Shown here piece after piece: positions 9,014 to 17,845 of a DNA stretch of 64,000 nucleotides (positions within the stretch are counted from its first letter, which is position 1; the number at the start of each line of letters is the position of its first letter). Origin of the DNA: MWDV01 sp002070715 (GTDB lineage Bacteria > Verrucomicrobiota > Verrucomicrobiia > Limisphaerales > MWDV01); NCBI GenBank assembly GCA_035411585.1, contig DAONTI010000009.1, forward strand, positions 60,006 through 124,005, read 5' to 3'. The notes under the pieces are model-generated. The model made no database searches and was not told the DNA's origin. It was given only the letters and a program-made list of their open reading frames with translations. The position numbers and the translations under genes are program-made.

Positions 9014-9901
9014 TCAAATCAGCGCTGTGCTGAAATAGCGTTCGGCCCGGTCAGGCAGCACGGTGGCGACGGGGCCGCGGATTTTCTCCGCGACTCGCCG
9101 GGCCGCCCACACATTCGCTCCGGAGGAAATCCCCACCAGCAAACCGTGATCGCGCCCCAGTTGACGCGTGGTTTCAATCGCGTCCTCGTCACTCACCTCG
9201 ATCACTTCATCAATCAGTTGCACGTTCAGCACGGCGGGGATGAATCCATCGCCGATCCCTTGAATCTGGTGTAGCCCCGGTTCGTGGCCGAGCAGGGCGG
9301 AAACATTCCGGGGTTCCACCGCCACGAGGCGCACCGCCGGTTTGTGTTCGCGAAGAAATTGTCCCACGCCCTGTAACGTGCCGCCGCTGCCTACTCCAGC
9401 CACAAAAGCGGCGATGTCGCCGTTCATTTGTCGCCACAATTCGCGAGCCGTTTCCTCATAGTGAACGCGCGGATTATCGGGGTTTTCAAATTGCTGCGGC
9501 ACAAAGACGCGGGTGTCTTCCGCCTGCATCTGGCGCACCCGCGCCACGGCGCCGGCGAGGCTTTCGGCGGCGGGGGTCAATACCAGATCCGCGCCCAGGC
9601 AGCGAATCAACTTCTTGCGTTCTTCGCTCATGTTTTCGGGCATGACGATGCGCACGCGGTATCCCTTCCGCCGGCCCACCAGGGCGATGCCAATCCCGGT
9701 GTTGCCGGAAGTCGGTTCCACAATGATCGAATCGGGTCGCAACCGGCCGTCGCGCTCGGCGCCTTCAATCATCGCCAGCGCGACCCGGTCTTTGATGCTG
9801 CCCCCGGGATTGAGAAATTCCGCCTTGGCATAAAGATTTTCCTGCTTGAGCGAAATGAGCGGGGTGCGACCAATGAGTTCCAAAATGTTGTCCGTCAACA
9901 T
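9014..9901 (-). CDS. cysM: Cysteine synthase (O-acetylserine sulfhydrylase family)
   Basis: A PLP enzyme making L-cysteine from O-acetylserine and sulfide (CysK type) or thiosulfate (CysM type). The 295 residues contain the PLP lysine in NPGGSIKDR (Lys37), the substrate loop TSGNTGIG (64-71) and the phosphate-binding GVGSGGTLQG. The short N-terminus and the EFLNPGGSIKDR and MSEERKKLIRCLGA segments look more like CysM. CysK and CysM are hard to separate by eye, so the symbol is tentative. The gene is transcribed alone. The next minus-strand gene starts well downstream of it. Confidence 0.85.
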   Translation of the reverse strand: MLTDNILELIGRTPLISLKQENLYAKAEFLNPGGSIKDRVALAMIEGAERDGRLRPDSIIVEPTSGNTGIGIALVGRRKGYRVRIVMPENMSEERKKLIRCLGADLVLTPAAESLAGAVARVRQMQAEDTRVFVPQQFENPDNPRVHYEETARELWRQMNGDIAAFVAGVGSGGTLQGVGQFLREHKPAVRLVAVEPRNVSALLGHEPGLHQIQGIGDGFIPAVLNVQLIDEVIEVSDEDAIETTRQLGRDHGLLVGISSGANVWAARRVAEKIRGPVATVLPDRAERYFSTALI

Positions 9902-10039
9902 AAGCCGCGCCTGATTTGTCGTTTTTGAAGCCGTCAGGCAAGACGAAAGACGGCACGACCACGCCGCAACGCCAAAATTGATGGGGAAGTTTCTCTCTCC
10001 AGCATCGCCGCTTCCGGTAGAGTGAACAAAGGCAATTCG

Positions 10040-11407
10040 TCAACGCCGCGGCGTGGACGCGGCGGGTTTAGCTTCCGCGGTCGGCGTGGGTTCTTCCGGT
10101 TGGTATTGGGCCAGTTGCTGGTCCAACTCGGCCAGGCGCCGCAGGGTGTCACGGATCAATTGCCCGTGTCCCGGACGGGCGACCCCGCGCTGCGCGAGCA
10201 CCATCCCGGTCTTGTTGCGTTGGTCGAGATACTCCGCCAGCACGCGCCGGTAAGCATCCGCCAACGGCAGCAGCTCCGGGGCGACCCGCTGGCGCAGTAA
10301 CTCGAGTTGCTGGATCTGCGCGCGCAAAGCCGCCGTCTGCCGGACAAAATCCCAGTCGCGGATGACCGTGGCCAGCGGAATCTCGGCGGTCGCCTCGGGC
10401 AGCGCGTCCGCCGTGGGGCGGACCAGCGCCGGCACCCGCCGGACCGCGTCCAGTTTGCGCCAGCTTTCCGCCACCGACCAGGTGTGCGCCAAATCGCGGC
10501 CGCTGAGATAGACGACCTGCACCGCCCACCATTTTTCCACATCCCGCAATTGTTGGAAGTGGAGCGGAAACGCTTTCAGGAAACTGGTTTGCCAGTTGTA
10601 ATGGCGGGGCAGTTCTTCGAGCAGGGCGCGCAGGCTGGCCGGGCCGTCGCGCAGGCGCAGCAGTTCAACCACAAACAAATGGGCACTGGCCCGGTATCCC
10701 GCCGCAGTGTCCCCGGTGAAATCCGCTTCGGTGGGCCAACTCAAATCCTGCAAGGTCAACGGGGCGTGCTCGCGCAACTGCGCCCGGGCTTGCGCCAGCG
10801 GGTCCGGCGGCCGGCTGGTGACGGTGCTGGGGCTGAGCGTGAGCGCGCCCACGCGCAGGCGCGGCGGCGGAAACAACAATTCAGGTCCGGCCAGGGCCAG
10901 CAATCGTTCAGCCAGGCCGATCGCCAACCAGGGCGGTATTTCCGCCGACCGCCCGGCATGGTGCCGATTGGCGACTTCGAGCAGGATGGCTTCCACCACG
11001 GCGCGCATGAGCCGGTGCGGGGCCACGACCTCCGGCAAACTCAACCGGTAAGCCCAGCCATCCCGAAACTTCTCGGCGGTGAGGGTAATCGCGTCCTCCG
11101 CCCCCTGCGCCGGCCGGAGCAACACGTGAATGCGTCCCTGCCACGGGGCCGTCAGGCCCAGTTCCCGATCCAAAGCCTGCCGGATGCGCTCGCAGGAAAC
11201 CACCAGCAGGGTGGGTTCGAGTTCCAAGCATTGCGCCTGCGTGGTCAGCGCGGAGACAATCGTCGGATGCGTGGCGCCTCTATGGCGCGAGACAACGAAT
11301 TGCCCCGACTGACTCGTGGCGGACGGGCGGAAGGACGCGGCATTTTGCGCGAGGGACTGGGCGGCCAGTCCACCCATCACCATCCACGTTAACCAATGCC
11401 AATTCAC
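10040..11407 (-). CDS. Exported protein of unknown function
   Basis: A 455-residue protein starting at GTG 11407. The N-terminus MNWHWLTWMVMGGLAAQSLAQ looks like a signal peptide cut after AQ. The mature part contains an alpha/beta segment ending in AEIPPWLAIGLAERLLALAG, reminiscent of the helix region of gluzincin-like 'peptidase MA' proteins, but I see no HExxH zinc motif. The C-terminal ~110 residues are strongly helical, and the tail is Pro/Ala/Glu-rich. It looks like a lineage-specific verrucomicrobial periplasmic protein. I do not recognise a specific function. The FmdB-like gene lies 31 bp upstream on the same strand, so they may be co-transcribed. Confidence 0.75.
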   Translation of the reverse strand: MNWHWLTWMVMGGLAAQSLAQNAASFRPSATSQSGQFVVSRHRGATHPTIVSALTTQAQCLELEPTLLVVSCERIRQALDRELGLTAPWQGRIHVLLRPAQGAEDAITLTAEKFRDGWAYRLSLPEVVAPHRLMRAVVEAILLEVANRHHAGRSAEIPPWLAIGLAERLLALAGPELLFPPPRLRVGALTLSPSTVTSRPPDPLAQARAQLREHAPLTLQDLSWPTEADFTGDTAAGYRASAHLFVVELLRLRDGPASLRALLEELPRHYNWQTSFLKAFPLHFQQLRDVEKWWAVQVVYLSGRDLAHTWSVAESWRKLDAVRRVPALVRPTADALPEATAEIPLATVIRDWDFVRQTAALRAQIQQLELLRQRVAPELLPLADAYRRVLAEYLDQRNKTGMVLAQRGVARPGHGQLIRDTLRRLAELDQQLAQYQPEEPTPTAEAKPAASTPRR

Positions 11408-11438
11408 CAGGCGGGGGGACCGCCGCGCTCTGCAGCCG

Positions 11439-11756
11439 CTATGGGGCCGGAGTTTTGGCCGTCGCCTTGGCGGGTTTGGCGGCAGCCGTTTTCGTCTCGC
11501 CGCTGGCGGCAGGGGCGGCGGTGTCTTTCTTGGCGGCTTGTTTATAGTTCTCGCTCCGATAATCGGTGATGTAAAACCCGCTGCCCTTGAAGATCAACCC
11601 CGCACCCGCGCTGAGGACGCGTTTGACGCGCCCTTTGCCCCACTGTTTACGGGCGCACTGATCTTTCGGACACACGGTCAACGGTCGGGCGGTGATGGAT
11701 TGGAACTTGTCAAATTGATGTCCACATTTTTCGCAAACGTACTCGTAGGTAGGCAT
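11439..11756 (-). CDS. FmdB-family zinc-ribbon protein
   Basis: A small protein of 105 residues beginning MPTYEYVCEKCGHQFD, the hallmark of the FmdB/CxxC_CxxC_SSSS family. The putative zinc ligands are Cys8, Cys11, Cys29 and Cys34, the last pair spaced CPKDQC rather than CPxC. The middle GLIFKGSGFYITDY is also conserved in the family. The tail is a low-complexity Lys/Ala/Pro stretch. The family was named as a putative regulator of formamidase genes, but its role is generally unknown. It is probably co-transcribed with the exported protein that follows it on the minus strand. Confidence 0.9.
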   Translation of the reverse strand: MPTYEYVCEKCGHQFDKFQSITARPLTVCPKDQCARKQWGKGRVKRVLSAGAGLIFKGSGFYITDYRSENYKQAAKKDTAAPAASGETKTAAAKPAKATAKTPAP

Positions 11757-11844
11757 GACAGAATAACGTACTTTCGATTACCAGCGCCGCGGTGGCGCCA
11801 CTCCGCCGTTGTTCCCAGGACGGGGCGACGACCGCGGCACCGTT

Positions 11845-12648
11845 TTAATTGGTCGGAGGATTCGACGCCGCCGGAGGATTGGTCAGGGGCGGAATGACCC
11901 GCAGCGACCCGTCCGCACCGACTTCCACATTGAGATCATAATGCACCGGCGGTTTCGGCGGTTTGCGCGGCGCGTTCTTACCCTGCAACAACCCCGCCGC
12001 GCCCCGGTCTCCCGCCGTCGAGAGTCCGCGGCGGATCCATTCCAGGCGACGGGAAATACTCAGTTCCTCCCGCAACTTGGCCACTTGGGCGCGCAAGACC
12101 ACCAGATCGTTGAATTGCCGCTCCAGTTCCGCCTTTTCCGCCATGAGCCGTTTCAACTCTTTTTGCAGAAACGCCTTGTCCCCCTCCGACGCCGCCAATT
12201 TGCGTTCCGTTTCCTCGATCTGGCTGGTGAGATTGGTGATGGCGGCGCTGAGATCCAGCGCCTGCTGATCCAGCACCGCGTTCTGGGATTCCAGCTCGGC
12301 GATTTTGGCGTCCCGTTGCGCTACGATTTCTTCGGCCGATTTAAGCGCCGCAATCGTGTCGGCCAACGACGATTCCGTCTGGGCCAGTTTCCCCGCCGTG
12401 CGCGTGTAAGAATTGGTCAACTCGGCGTAGGCTTCCTTCTGCGCGTCGAGCATCCGGTTCAATTCCGCCCCCACCTGGGTTTGCCGATCCAGATTATCCT
12501 GGGTCGTCACCCACTTGTTCGAATGGAAGAGGATGGTTTCCACATCTTGCTGATGAACCTCGGCGGCCTTCTGTCGGGTAACCAAAAGCGTCACCGCCAG
12601 GGCGATGGCGGCAACCGCGCAAACAAGCATCGCAATCTTGATCTTCAT
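11845..12648 (-). CDS. Membrane-anchored coiled-coil protein
   Basis: A 267-residue protein from ATG 12648. Residues 4-24 (IAMLVCAVAAIALAVTLLV) are a single membrane anchor. About 60-200 form a long coiled coil rich in Glu, Lys, Ala and Leu heptads. The C-terminal part is Pro/Asn-rich (PPLTNPPAASNPPTN) with a short beta segment, LNVEVGADGSLRVIPPL. It is probably anchored in the inner membrane with the coiled coil in the periplasm. An in-frame extension up to 12753 is basic and low in domain character, so I rejected it. Function is unknown. A chromosome- or envelope-structuring role is only a guess. Confidence 0.75.
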   Translation of the reverse strand: MKIKIAMLVCAVAAIALAVTLLVTRQKAAEVHQQDVETILFHSNKWVTTQDNLDRQTQVGAELNRMLDAQKEAYAELTNSYTRTAGKLAQTESSLADTIAALKSAEEIVAQRDAKIAELESQNAVLDQQALDLSAAITNLTSQIEETERKLAASEGDKAFLQKELKRLMAEKAELERQFNDLVVLRAQVAKLREELSISRRLEWIRRGLSTAGDRGAAGLLQGKNAPRKPPKPPVHYDLNVEVGADGSLRVIPPLTNPPAASNPPTN

Positions 12649-12792
12649 GACCCTGAGACAATGCCGCCAAGCGACGCGTTTGGCAACCCTTATGCACCGC
12701 CGCAGATTCCGGGACGGCGGAAAAAACGCCGGCGGGCGGGAATCGCGCCGCACACGGCGGCCTTACCCATCAGGCGGACTAAAAACAAAATA

Positions 12793-12830
12793 AGCCGGCC
12801 TTGGGCCAGATGACGCGGCTCTGGCCGGCT
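12793..12830 (-). terminator. Candidate Rho-independent terminator (minus strand)
   Basis: On the minus strand AGCCGGCC (12823-12830) pairs with GGCCGGCT (12793-12800), with further pairing possible inside (CCAGA with TCTGG). The stem is followed directly by TTATTTTGTTTTTAG. Strong GC stem plus U-rich tail fits an intrinsic terminator. It lies 29 bp after a small minus-strand reading frame (12859-12957), which suggests that this gap is transcribed. Confidence 0.55.
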
Positions 12831-12858
12831 GAACCCCGCGCTGTGTTGGACATCGTGG

Positions 12859-12957
12859 TCATTTCAATCTGAACCCAACAAAGACCAACAAGCCGACGCT
12901 GACCAACACCATCCAATATGCCAGCCAGTAAAGACGCCGATGAAACCCACCAAACAT
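12859..12957 (-). CDS. Possible 32-residue single-pass membrane peptide
   Basis: A short frame of 32 residues from ATG 12957 to TGA 12859-12861: MFGGFHRRLYWLAYW followed by MVLVSVGLLVFVGFRLK. After a short basic head it is one continuous hydrophobic helix, then a basic end, as expected for a small inner-membrane protein. A purine-rich GTGGGGAA stands just before the start codon and may act as ribosome site. A terminator-like hairpin follows on the same strand. It is the only coding candidate in the 513-bp gap between the coiled-coil gene and the divergent EF-hand gene. No family is recognised, and such short frames can arise by chance. Confidence 0.4.
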   Translation of the reverse strand: MFGGFHRRLYWLAYWMVLVSVGLLVFVGFRLK

Positions 12958-13161
12958 TTCCCCACGCCAAAAACCAAGGCGAAGGGAGGTCACACTGTTC
13001 CCAGCCTTTCCCACGGCGGCTGGTATTTGCATTTGATTTGGAGGATTGGGCTGCGCATACTAGCCGGCGTTCGTTTTAAGAGAAAAACCCGCCGCGGGTG
13101 GCGTTGAACAACGGCGAGTAATCAAACCCCGCCCCCGGCACCAAACGTAGATAGACAGATC

Positions 13162-15423
13162 ATGCAAACCAACACCATGGCTTCGCCATCGCAACCGCGC
13201 TGGCAGTTCTTTCGCGCCGGCGGTTTTGACCAGGTCAAACTGGAATCGGGCGCGGACCTGATGCACTTGGATCAACTCGACCAGAAACTGTGGGTCGCCC
13301 TAGCCTGCCCCACCACCGGCTTGGAATTCGACGCCAAAACCGCCGCGTTGATTGACACCAACCAAGATGGCCGCATCCGCGCGCCGGAACTGATCGCCGC
13401 CGTCAAGTGGGCCGGGGCGCGGTTGAAGAATCCCGATCATTTGATCAAGGGCGGCGACGTGCTGCCGCTCGCGTCCATCAACGACGCCACCGAGGAAGGC
13501 GGGGCCATCCTTGCTTCGGCCCAACAAATCCTGACCAATCTCGGCAAAAAAGACGCCGACGCGATTTCCCTGGCCGATGCCTCCGATGCCAACAAGATTT
13601 TTGCCGACACCGTCCTCAACGGCGATGGCGTGATTCTACCAGAATCCGCCAAAGACAAAGCCACCCAGGCGGTCATCACCGAAATTGCGGATTGTTTGGG
13701 CACGGTCATGGATCGCTCCGGCAAACCCGGCATTGATCAGGCCAAGGTGGATGCCTTCTTCACCGAGTGCGCCGACTACGAGGCGTGGATCCGGCAAAGT
13801 GAATCGGAGGCGGCGACCATCCTGCCCGCCGGAGAAGCCACCGCCGCGGCGGCGGCCGCAGTGCAGGCCATCAAGGCTAAAGTGGACGATTTCTTTGGGC
13901 GCTGCCGGCTGGCGGCTTTTGATTCGCGCGCCGTGGCCATACTCAACCGCAAGGAGGAGGAATATCTGGCGGTGGCCGCGCAAGATCTGAGCATCACCGC
14001 CGAGGAAATCGCCAGTTTTCCGCTGGCGCAAGTGGCGCCCGGCAAACCGTTGCCGCTGAAAGGCGCGGTGAATCCCGCGCACGCCGCCGCGCTCGCCACC
14101 CTGCAAACCGCCGCCGTCAAACCGTTGTTGGGGGACAAAGCGGAATTGACCGAGGCGGATTGGGCGGCGTTACAGGCGCGGCTGGCGCCGTACGCCACTT
14201 GGAGCGCCGCGAAAACCGGCGCGAACGTGGAAAAACTCGGCATCGCCCGGATTCGGGAAATCCTTGGCAGCAAGGCGAAGGAAACCATTGCGGCGCTCAT
14301 CGCGGACGACTTGGCGCTCGAACCGCAGGCCACCGGGATTGCCAATGTGGAAAAGCTCTGCCGCTACGTGCGCGACCTGCACAAGCTCTGCATCAATTTC
14401 GTCAATTTCCGCGATTTCTACGATAACGACGACGAACCGGCGACGTTTCAGGCGGGCACGTTGTATCTGGATCAACGGGCGTGCCGGCTGTGCCTGCCGG
14501 TGGATGACGCCGGCAAACACGCCAGCATGGCGGCGCTGGCCGGGACCTACCTTGCGTATTGCGATTGCGTGCGCAAAGGCACGGACGAAAAACGCCAGAT
14601 CGTGGCCGCGTTCACCAACGGCGACGCCGACAACCTGATGGTCGGACGCAACGGTTTGTTTTACGACCGCCAAGGCCGCGACTGGGATGCCACCATCACC
14701 AAGATTGTGGATAATCCCATCAGCATCCGGCAGGCGTTCTGGGCGCCTTACAAGAAGCTCGTCCGGCTGATTGAGGAACAAGTGGCCAAACGCGCCGCCG
14801 CGGCCGACGACGCCGCAACCGCCAAACTGGAATCCACCGCGGCCACCGCGGCCAACGTGGATAAAGCCAAACCGGCCGAACCCAAGAAGGTGGACGTGGG
14901 CGCGGTGGCGGCCATGGGCGTGGCGTTCGGTTTTCTGATGACCGCCTTCGCCACCATTGCCGGGTATGCCACGGGATTGCTCAAGCTGCCGTTCTGGCAG
15001 GTCTGCCTGGCGGTGGTTGGCTTGTTGTTGCTCATTTCCGGGCCTTCGATGCTTATTGCCTGGCTCAAGCTGCGCAAACGGAACCTCGGCCCCATCCTGG
15101 ATGCCAACGGGTGGGCGGTGAACGCCAAAGCCCGGATCAACGTGCCGTTTGGGGCATCGTTGACGAGCGTGGCCGAGTTGCCGCCGGGCGCGTCCATCAC
15201 GGCGGACAAATTCGGGGAACGCCCGAGCGCCTGGCCGAAATTCGCGCTGGTCGTGGTCATCATCGGTTTCATTTACAGCCTGCTGAACCATTACTACCTG
15301 ATTGACCAGATGACGGGCGGCAAATGGGGCAAGAAGCCCCCCGCCGACGAGCAAGTGGATCGGGCGGGGAAAGCCGGTCAGAAAGATGCGGCGGAGGCGC
15401 CCGACGCGTCGCCCGCCAGTTGA
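13162..15423 (+). CDS. Large protein with EF-hand motif and C-terminal membrane segments
   Basis: A 753-residue protein. Residues 65-76 (DTNQDGRIRAPE) are a canonical EF-hand calcium loop with D, N, D, R and E at positions 1, 3, 5, 7 and 12. A weaker loop, NGDGVILPE, follows near 150-160. The middle is a long soluble Ala-rich helical region. The C-terminus has hydrophobic segments at about 577-605, 610-635 and 692-712, then a charged tail, so the protein is anchored at its C-terminal end. I do not recognise a named family. ATG 13162 is used, with ATG 13177 (MASPSQPRWQFF) possible. It converges with the threonine aldolase gene across a strong hairpin. Confidence 0.85.
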   Translation: MQTNTMASPSQPRWQFFRAGGFDQVKLESGADLMHLDQLDQKLWVALACPTTGLEFDAKTAALIDTNQDGRIRAPELIAAVKWAGARLKNPDHLIKGGDVLPLASINDATEEGGAILASAQQILTNLGKKDADAISLADASDANKIFADTVLNGDGVILPESAKDKATQAVITEIADCLGTVMDRSGKPGIDQAKVDAFFTECADYEAWIRQSESEAATILPAGEATAAAAAAVQAIKAKVDDFFGRCRLAAFDSRAVAILNRKEEEYLAVAAQDLSITAEEIASFPLAQVAPGKPLPLKGAVNPAHAAALATLQTAAVKPLLGDKAELTEADWAALQARLAPYATWSAAKTGANVEKLGIARIREILGSKAKETIAALIADDLALEPQATGIANVEKLCRYVRDLHKLCINFVNFRDFYDNDDEPATFQAGTLYLDQRACRLCLPVDDAGKHASMAALAGTYLAYCDCVRKGTDEKRQIVAAFTNGDADNLMVGRNGLFYDRQGRDWDATITKIVDNPISIRQAFWAPYKKLVRLIEEQVAKRAAAADDAATAKLESTAATAANVDKAKPAEPKKVDVGAVAAMGVAFGFLMTAFATIAGYATGLLKLPFWQVCLAVVGLLLLISGPSMLIAWLKLRKRNLGPILDANGWAVNAKARINVPFGASLTSVAELPPGASITADKFGERPSAWPKFALVVVIIGFIYSLLNHYYLIDQMTGGKWGKKPPADEQVDRAGKAGQKDAAEAPDASPAS

Positions 15424-15456
15424 GTCGGGAAACCCTGGTTCCGGATGGGAACTTGA

Positions 15457-15496
15457 ATCCCCCGTTGCCGCGCTCCGATGGCGCGGCGCGGGGGAT
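15457..15496. terminator. Hairpin between convergent genes, possible bidirectional terminator
   Basis: ATCCCCC (15457-15463) pairs with GGGGGAT (15490-15496), and inside it GCCGCGC (15467-15473) pairs with GCGCGGC (15481-15487). This is 14 perfect pairs with only small bulges. It lies 34 bp after the stop of the EF-hand gene and 25 bp before the stop of the convergent threonine aldolase gene. No long T run follows on either strand, so efficiency as an intrinsic terminator is uncertain. Confidence 0.5.
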
Positions 15497-15520
15497 ACGC
15501 TTGCCGGCGCGCCAACGCGG

Positions 15521-16576
15521 TTACGCGGTCAATTCCCGCAAGTCCGCCACGAATGCATCCACGTCTTCCGGCGTGGTATCCCAACTGCACATCAACCGCG
15601 ATTCAGCGCCGGTGATGACGCCGGTGTAAAACTTCCAGCCGCGCTGGTACAGTTGTTTTTCCACCGCCGCCGGCAAGGTGACAAACACGGCGTTGCTCTC
15701 CACGGGATAGCTGATCCGCACACCGGCCAGCCCGCGCAATCCGGCTTCGAGCCGCTGGGCCATCGCATTCGAATGGCGGGCATGCCGCAACCAGGCGCCG
15801 TCTTTCAGCAGGCCCACCCAGGGCGCCGAGAGGAAACGCATTTTGGACGCCAGTTGGCCGCCCTGTTTGCAGCGGTAATCAAACTCCCGCGCCAGTTCCC
15901 GGTCGAAAAACACCACCGCCTCGCCCACCGCCAGACCGTTCTTCGAGCCGCCAAAACAGAGCACGTCCACGCCCGCTTTCCAGGTGATTTCCTTGGGCGG
16001 CACGTTCAAGCGCGCAACCGCGTTGGCAAAACGCGCGCCATCCATGTGAACCCGCAGCCCGCAGCCCCGCGCTGTGGCCGTCAACGCGTGCAACTCGGCC
16101 ACGGAATAAATCGTGCCCACCTCCGTGGCCTGGGTGAGACTGAGCACCCGGGGTTTGGGATAATGGATGTCATTCCGCCGGTGCGCGGCGTGTTCGATGC
16201 CGGCGGGCGTGACTTTGCCCTCGGCGCCGGGCAGGACGAGAATCTTGCTGCCGTTGGCAAAAAATTCCGGCGCGCCGCATTCGGAGGTTTCGATATGCGA
16301 CAGTTCGTGGCAAAGCACGCTGTGATACGACTGGCACAGCGTGGCCAGCGATAAGGAATTGGCCGACGTGCCGTTGAAGACGAAGTACACCTCGCAATCC
16401 GTTTCGAACACCTCGCGCAGCAGATCGGAGGCTTTCTGGGTCCAGGTGTCATCGCCATAACTGACTTCGTGGCGGGTGTTCGCCTCGGCCATGGCCGTCC
16501 AGGCTTCCGGGCAGATCCCGGCGTAGTTATCGCTGGCGAAGTGACGGGGTTTCAAAGGATCGCGGTTCGTGTTCAT
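15521..16576 (-). CDS. Low-specificity threonine aldolase family protein
   Basis: A PLP-dependent enzyme of 351 residues that splits L-threonine or related beta-hydroxy amino acids into glycine and an aldehyde. The motifs fit the family: FASDNYAGICPEAW at the start, YGDDTWTQKA, FNGTSANSLSL, SHIETSECGAPEFF, RVHMDGARFANA, and the PLP lysine in CFGGSKNGLAVGEAV (near residue 208). Beta-eliminating lyases share the fold and cannot be fully excluded. The gene stands alone on the minus strand and is divergent from the GYF_2/membrane cluster that begins at 16794. Confidence 0.92.
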   Translation of the reverse strand: MNTNRDPLKPRHFASDNYAGICPEAWTAMAEANTRHEVSYGDDTWTQKASDLLREVFETDCEVYFVFNGTSANSLSLATLCQSYHSVLCHELSHIETSECGAPEFFANGSKILVLPGAEGKVTPAGIEHAAHRRNDIHYPKPRVLSLTQATEVGTIYSVAELHALTATARGCGLRVHMDGARFANAVARLNVPPKEITWKAGVDVLCFGGSKNGLAVGEAVVFFDRELAREFDYRCKQGGQLASKMRFLSAPWVGLLKDGAWLRHARHSNAMAQRLEAGLRGLAGVRISYPVESNAVFVTLPAAVEKQLYQRGWKFYTGVITGAESRLMCSWDTTPEDVDAFVADLRELTA

Positions 16577-16793
16577 GGCTCGTTCTCCGGCGGATTAAGC
16601 GGGAAACGCGGCGGCTTGAAAAGCATTTCGTTGCGCGCAAGCCGGGCGCCGCGCCACCGGGATGCGCCGCCGACAACCGCGCGAAGTCCCTCCAGCGAAT
16701 TTCCGCGCTTGCGGAATCCCCCGGGCGGCGTTAGCCGTATAAACAATGTCGCCCGGCGACGGCATGCCGCCCCGCCCCAATGCGACCTGAATC

Positions 16794-17318
16794 ATGTATC
16801 GAATCATTGGCGCCGATGGACGCGAATATGGCCCGATTTCGCGTGAAACCCTGCTGCAATGGCTGCGCGAAGGCCGGGCCAACGCGCAATCGTGGGTGCA
16901 AACAACCGGCGCCACCGGCTGGCAACCCTTGGGGACGCTGCCGGAATTCGCAGAGGCGGGTGGCGGGGTTCCGCCTACCGCCGGTCCACTGCTGGGCACT
17001 CCGCCGGTTGCCTTGGCGCCGATTCCCACGGTGCGCCGCACCAATCCAATGGCGGTCACCAGCCTCGTCATGGGACTGTTGGCCATCACCTGCGGTTGCT
17101 GCTGTTGTTACGGGTTTCCCTTCAACGTGCTGGGGATTCTCTTTGGCATCCTCGCGTGGATGCAAATCAACCGCGCCCCGGCTGTGGAATCCGGTCGTGA
17201 ACTGGCCATTGCCGGCTTGGTCCTGTCGGTGTTGAGCCTGTTTTTCTCGGTCATTCTGAGCCTCTTCGGCATGGTCGCCGCCTGGCCGGATATCTCCTGC
17301 AAAATCCGCCGCTTTTGA
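16794..17318 (+). CDS. GYF_2 and DUF4190-like membrane protein
   Basis: A 174-residue protein. Residues 1-52 are a GYF_2 domain (MYRIIGADGREYGPISRET ... GWQPLGTLPEF). After a Pro-rich linker, MAVTSLVMGLLAITCGCCCC and the following NVLGILFGILAW form the two-helix DUF4190-type unit, and a third helix, LAIAGLVLSVLSLFFSVILS, follows. The topology suggests an inner-membrane protein with the GYF_2 domain in the cytoplasm. The head is closely similar to that of the gene at 17846, so the two share a recent duplication of the module. It is the first of four same-strand membrane genes. Confidence 0.85.
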   Translation: MYRIIGADGREYGPISRETLLQWLREGRANAQSWVQTTGATGWQPLGTLPEFAEAGGGVPPTAGPLLGTPPVALAPIPTVRRTNPMAVTSLVMGLLAITCGCCCCYGFPFNVLGILFGILAWMQINRAPAVESGRELAIAGLVLSVLSLFFSVILSLFGMVAAWPDISCKIRRF

Positions 17319-17365
17319 AGGGGCGGACACTGAGAATTGCGGCGTTCCGACAACCAAATGAAACG

Positions 17366-17779
17366 ATGCCCCGTTCCTCGCGCAAAGGCCTGATCATCAG
17401 CACGCTGTTGCTGGCCTTGACGACGGTGGCGCTGGCGTTTGTGTTCTACCGGTTCGATCCCGCACACAGCCATTTTTACCCCCGCTGCCAGTTTTATACC
17501 GTGACCGGGTTGCAATGCCCGGGTTGCGGCGGGTTGCGGGCGTTGCACGCGTTGTTGCACGGGCATTGGCGGGAGGCCCTGCGCTTGAATCCCTTGTTCG
17601 TCCTGGGCGTCCCGGGGGTGCTGGTGCTGACCACGATTTGGTGGGCGCGGCAACGGCGGAATCCTATGGAAAAGTTCACCCTGCCCACCGCGTGGATTTG
17701 GGTGGGGGTGGCGATCTTCATTCTCTTTGGCATCGTCCGTAACCTGCCGGGCGTGGCGCTGGCGGGCACCGGACTGTAA
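17366..17779 (+). CDS. DUF2752 membrane protein
   Basis: A 137-residue protein from ATG 17366; an upstream TTG at 17315 overlaps the previous stop and is less likely. It has the DUF2752 signature: an aromatic segment HFYPRCQFYTVTGLQCPGCGGLRALHALLHG with the conserved CPxCGxxRA cluster, flanked by hydrophobic helices (ISTLLLALTTVALAFVFY, LFVLGVPGVLVLTTIWW, WVGVAIFILFGIVRNL). The function of the family is unknown. The Cys-x2-Cys next to the membrane could bind a metal. It lies between two GYF_2 genes and is probably co-transcribed with them. Confidence 0.9.
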   Translation: MPRSSRKGLIISTLLLALTTVALAFVFYRFDPAHSHFYPRCQFYTVTGLQCPGCGGLRALHALLHGHWREALRLNPLFVLGVPGVLVLTTIWWARQRRNPMEKFTLPTAWIWVGVAIFILFGIVRNLPGVALAGTGL

Positions 17780-17845
17780 CGCGCGCTTGCGTTGGCGGAA
17801 GGGTTGGCCCAAGCTCAACCGCACATTCAATCATCCAGCACGGCC

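Noticed and set aside
9000..9020. GGTTCAAATC motif resembling a tRNA T-loop
   Set aside because: No acceptor stem, anticodon arm or D arm can be built around it; it is the end of the cysteine synthase region.
12779..12970. Minus-strand frame of 63 codons overlapping the small-peptide candidate
   Set aside because: It runs through the terminator hairpin and has a broken hydrophobic pattern; the 32-residue frame one base off gives a clean membrane helix instead.
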